A program made the translations under genes and the position numbers. This document shows positions 16,019 through 17,062 of a DNA stretch of 17,062 bases, piece after piece (position 1 is the stretch's first letter; each line of letters opens with the position of its first letter). Below the pieces are notes generated by a model, which ran no database searches, was not told the DNA's origin, and was given only the letters and a program-made list of their open reading frames with translations. Source of the stretch: Gammaproteobacteria bacterium (GTDB taxonomy: Bacteria; Pseudomonadota; Gammaproteobacteria; Enterobacterales; Alteromonadaceae); assembly GCA_023380515.1 (NCBI GenBank), contig JAMCRH010000169.1, forward strand, positions 1 through 17,062, read 5' to 3'.

Positions 16019-17006
16019 ATAGCGGTGTTTTATTTGGCTCGCCAGGGATTTCACGAACCAAAGTGGGGACTAAAAAGCCAGGGAGTTGTTTCCGCAATTC
16101 CGCGCTTAATCGCACAGCCTCTGTATCTGCCACAGCGAAATGTGCAGCGCCGGCGACCGCATCCAATTGGTGCAAGTAATACGGCTGAATGCCTGCTTGA
16201 AATAGCGCTTCACTCAAAGCAGTAAGTGCTTCGACTGAGTCATTGATGTCTTTTAGTAACACGCTCTGATTCAATATCCAAACGCCCTGCTGACGGAACT
16301 TCTCGAGCTGGTGCTTTAATTCGGGAGATACCTCACGGGCATGATTCGCATGCAGCACTAAAACGCTTTGTAAGCGACTCGACGTTAACACGTCCAACAA
16401 TGACTGAGTTAAGCGCGATGGAATGACAACGGGCAGGCGGGTATGAATCCGCAGACGTTTGATATTAGCAAATCGCTCAATCCGCTGGATTGCCTCAAGC
16501 AGGTGCTGCTCTTTAGCCATGAGCGGATCGCCACCACTTAAAATGACCTCGTTAATTTCCGGGTGGTTGGTCAAATAGCGTTCAATGCTGTCCCAGTCAT
16601 CTCGCTTCAATTGATGGTCTTCGTAAGGAAAGTGACGTCGGAAGCAATAACGACAGTTCACGGCGCAACCGCCGCGCAAAATAATCAACACTCGCGACTG
16701 GTATTTGTGCAGCAAGCCGGGGACGGGTGAATGCTCTGCTTCAGCGAGCGGGTCATTGGTAAAGCCCGGCAATTGTTCGAATTCGCTGATTAACGGCATG
16801 ACTTGCAAAAGCAACGGGTCTTGCTCATTACCTTTTTCCATCAGACGCACGAAAGGCTGCGGCACCCGCATTGGGAATAGCTTGCGAGCGGCATTATGTT
16901 GCTCTGCCCAAGCTGGGCTAAGACCGAGAAACTCAGCCAACTGCAGCGGATTTGTATAGGATTGGGCGAGCTCTTGTTGCCATCGTTCACGTACGTCTAA
17001 TGTCAC
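16017..17006 (-). CDS. epmB: EF-P (R)-beta-lysine synthase, lysine 2,3-aminomutase-like radical SAM enzyme
   Basis: EpmB (YjeK) converts lysine to (R)-beta-lysine, which EpmA attaches to elongation factor P to relieve ribosome stalling at polyproline. The product has 329 residues. It carries the radical SAM cluster motif CAVNCRYC (Cys114, 118, 121) within GGCAVNCRYCFRRHFPY, the ILSGGDPLMA motif, and the PLP-binding lysine Lys326 in GEPNKTPL. The start is a GTG at 17006; no other start codon exists between it and the stop codons just upstream. AAGG lies 11 bases before it. Translation ends right after KTPL, so the short tail of E. coli EpmB (DLQLRQQ) is absent. The gene is divergent from the sequence past the right edge, where efp lies in E. 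coli. Confidence 0.95.
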   Translation of the reverse strand: MTLDVRERWQQELAQSYTNPLQLAEFLGLSPAWAEQHNAARKLFPMRVPQPFVRLMEKGNEQDPLLLQVMPLISEFEQLPGFTNDPLAEAEHSPVPGLLHKYQSRVLIILRGGCAVNCRYCFRRHFPYEDHQLKRDDWDSIERYLTNHPEINEVILSGGDPLMAKEQHLLEAIQRIERFANIKRLRIHTRLPVVIPSRLTQSLLDVLTSSRLQSVLVLHANHAREVSPELKHQLEKFRQQGVWILNQSVLLKDINDSVEALTALSEALFQAGIQPYYLHQLDAVAGAAHFAVADTEAVRLSAELRKQLPGFLVPTLVREIPGEPNKTPL

Positions 17007-17043
17007 TGCGTAAACAACCTTCTGCTTTTCGTTACGGATTTGC

Positions 17044-17049
17044 TATCAT
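17044..17049 (+). promoter_or_regulatory. Candidate -10 box for the gene beyond the right edge (possibly efp)
   Basis: TATCAT matches five of six -10 bases, 38 bases past the divergent epmB start. No good -35 is visible. That the downstream gene is efp is inferred from E. coli gene order only. Confidence 0.3.
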
Positions 17050-17062
17050 TTTACCTGAAATC

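Overview
The window looks like chromosomal DNA of a marine-type gammaproteobacterium, most plausibly of the order Alteromonadales (Idiomarina-like). This is inferred from protein similarity by eye and gene order, not from a database search. Nearly everything is core housekeeping. I see no mobile element, integrase, CRISPR array, tRNA, rRNA or defence island. No gene-free stretch exceeds about 300 bases; the longest is the roughly 260-base gap between the first two genes.

Layout from left to right. (1) A small secreted, probably outer-membrane protein of unknown function (140-655, minus) is divergent from maoP (917-1285, plus), a chromosome-organisation factor. (2) A minus-strand purine operon, purH-purD (1325-4207), is followed by a single DsbC/DsbG-like lipoprotein gene (4350-5171). 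(3) A minus-strand block holds dusB-fis (5312-6599), prmA (6796-7686) and aroQ-accB-accC (7813-10135). This matches the E. coli order aroQ-accB-accC-...-prmA-dusB-fis without the two genes yhdT-panF. (4) dsbD and cutA (10292-12474, minus) are divergent from fxsA (12649-13185, plus), followed by groES-groEL (13307-15284, plus). (5) A secreted DUF3016 protein (15442-15966, plus) converges on epmB (16017-17006, minus). epmB faces what is probably efp just beyond the right edge. Blocks 4 and 5 match the E. coli arrangement dsbD-cutA-...-fxsA-...-groESL-...-epmB-efp with the intervening genes missing.

Functional links: DsbD sends electrons to periplasmic thiol proteins, so the DsbC-like lipoprotein about 5 kb away is a natural client. 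AccB and AccC are two parts of acetyl-CoA carboxylase. PurH and PurD act in the same pathway. GroES and GroEL form the chaperonin. EpmB makes the beta-lysine used to modify EF-P.

The most notable signals are regulatory. fxsA has a near-perfect sigma-32 heat-shock promoter whose -35 element is the last copy of a 13-bp sequence tandemly repeated three times. groES has its own sigma-32-like promoter. The DsbC-like gene, which sits in what is normally a fis-purH junction, carries a 16-bp palindrome overlapping its -10 box. The purH -10 box lies directly against the terminator hairpin of the gene before it. I did not find evidence for a large new system.
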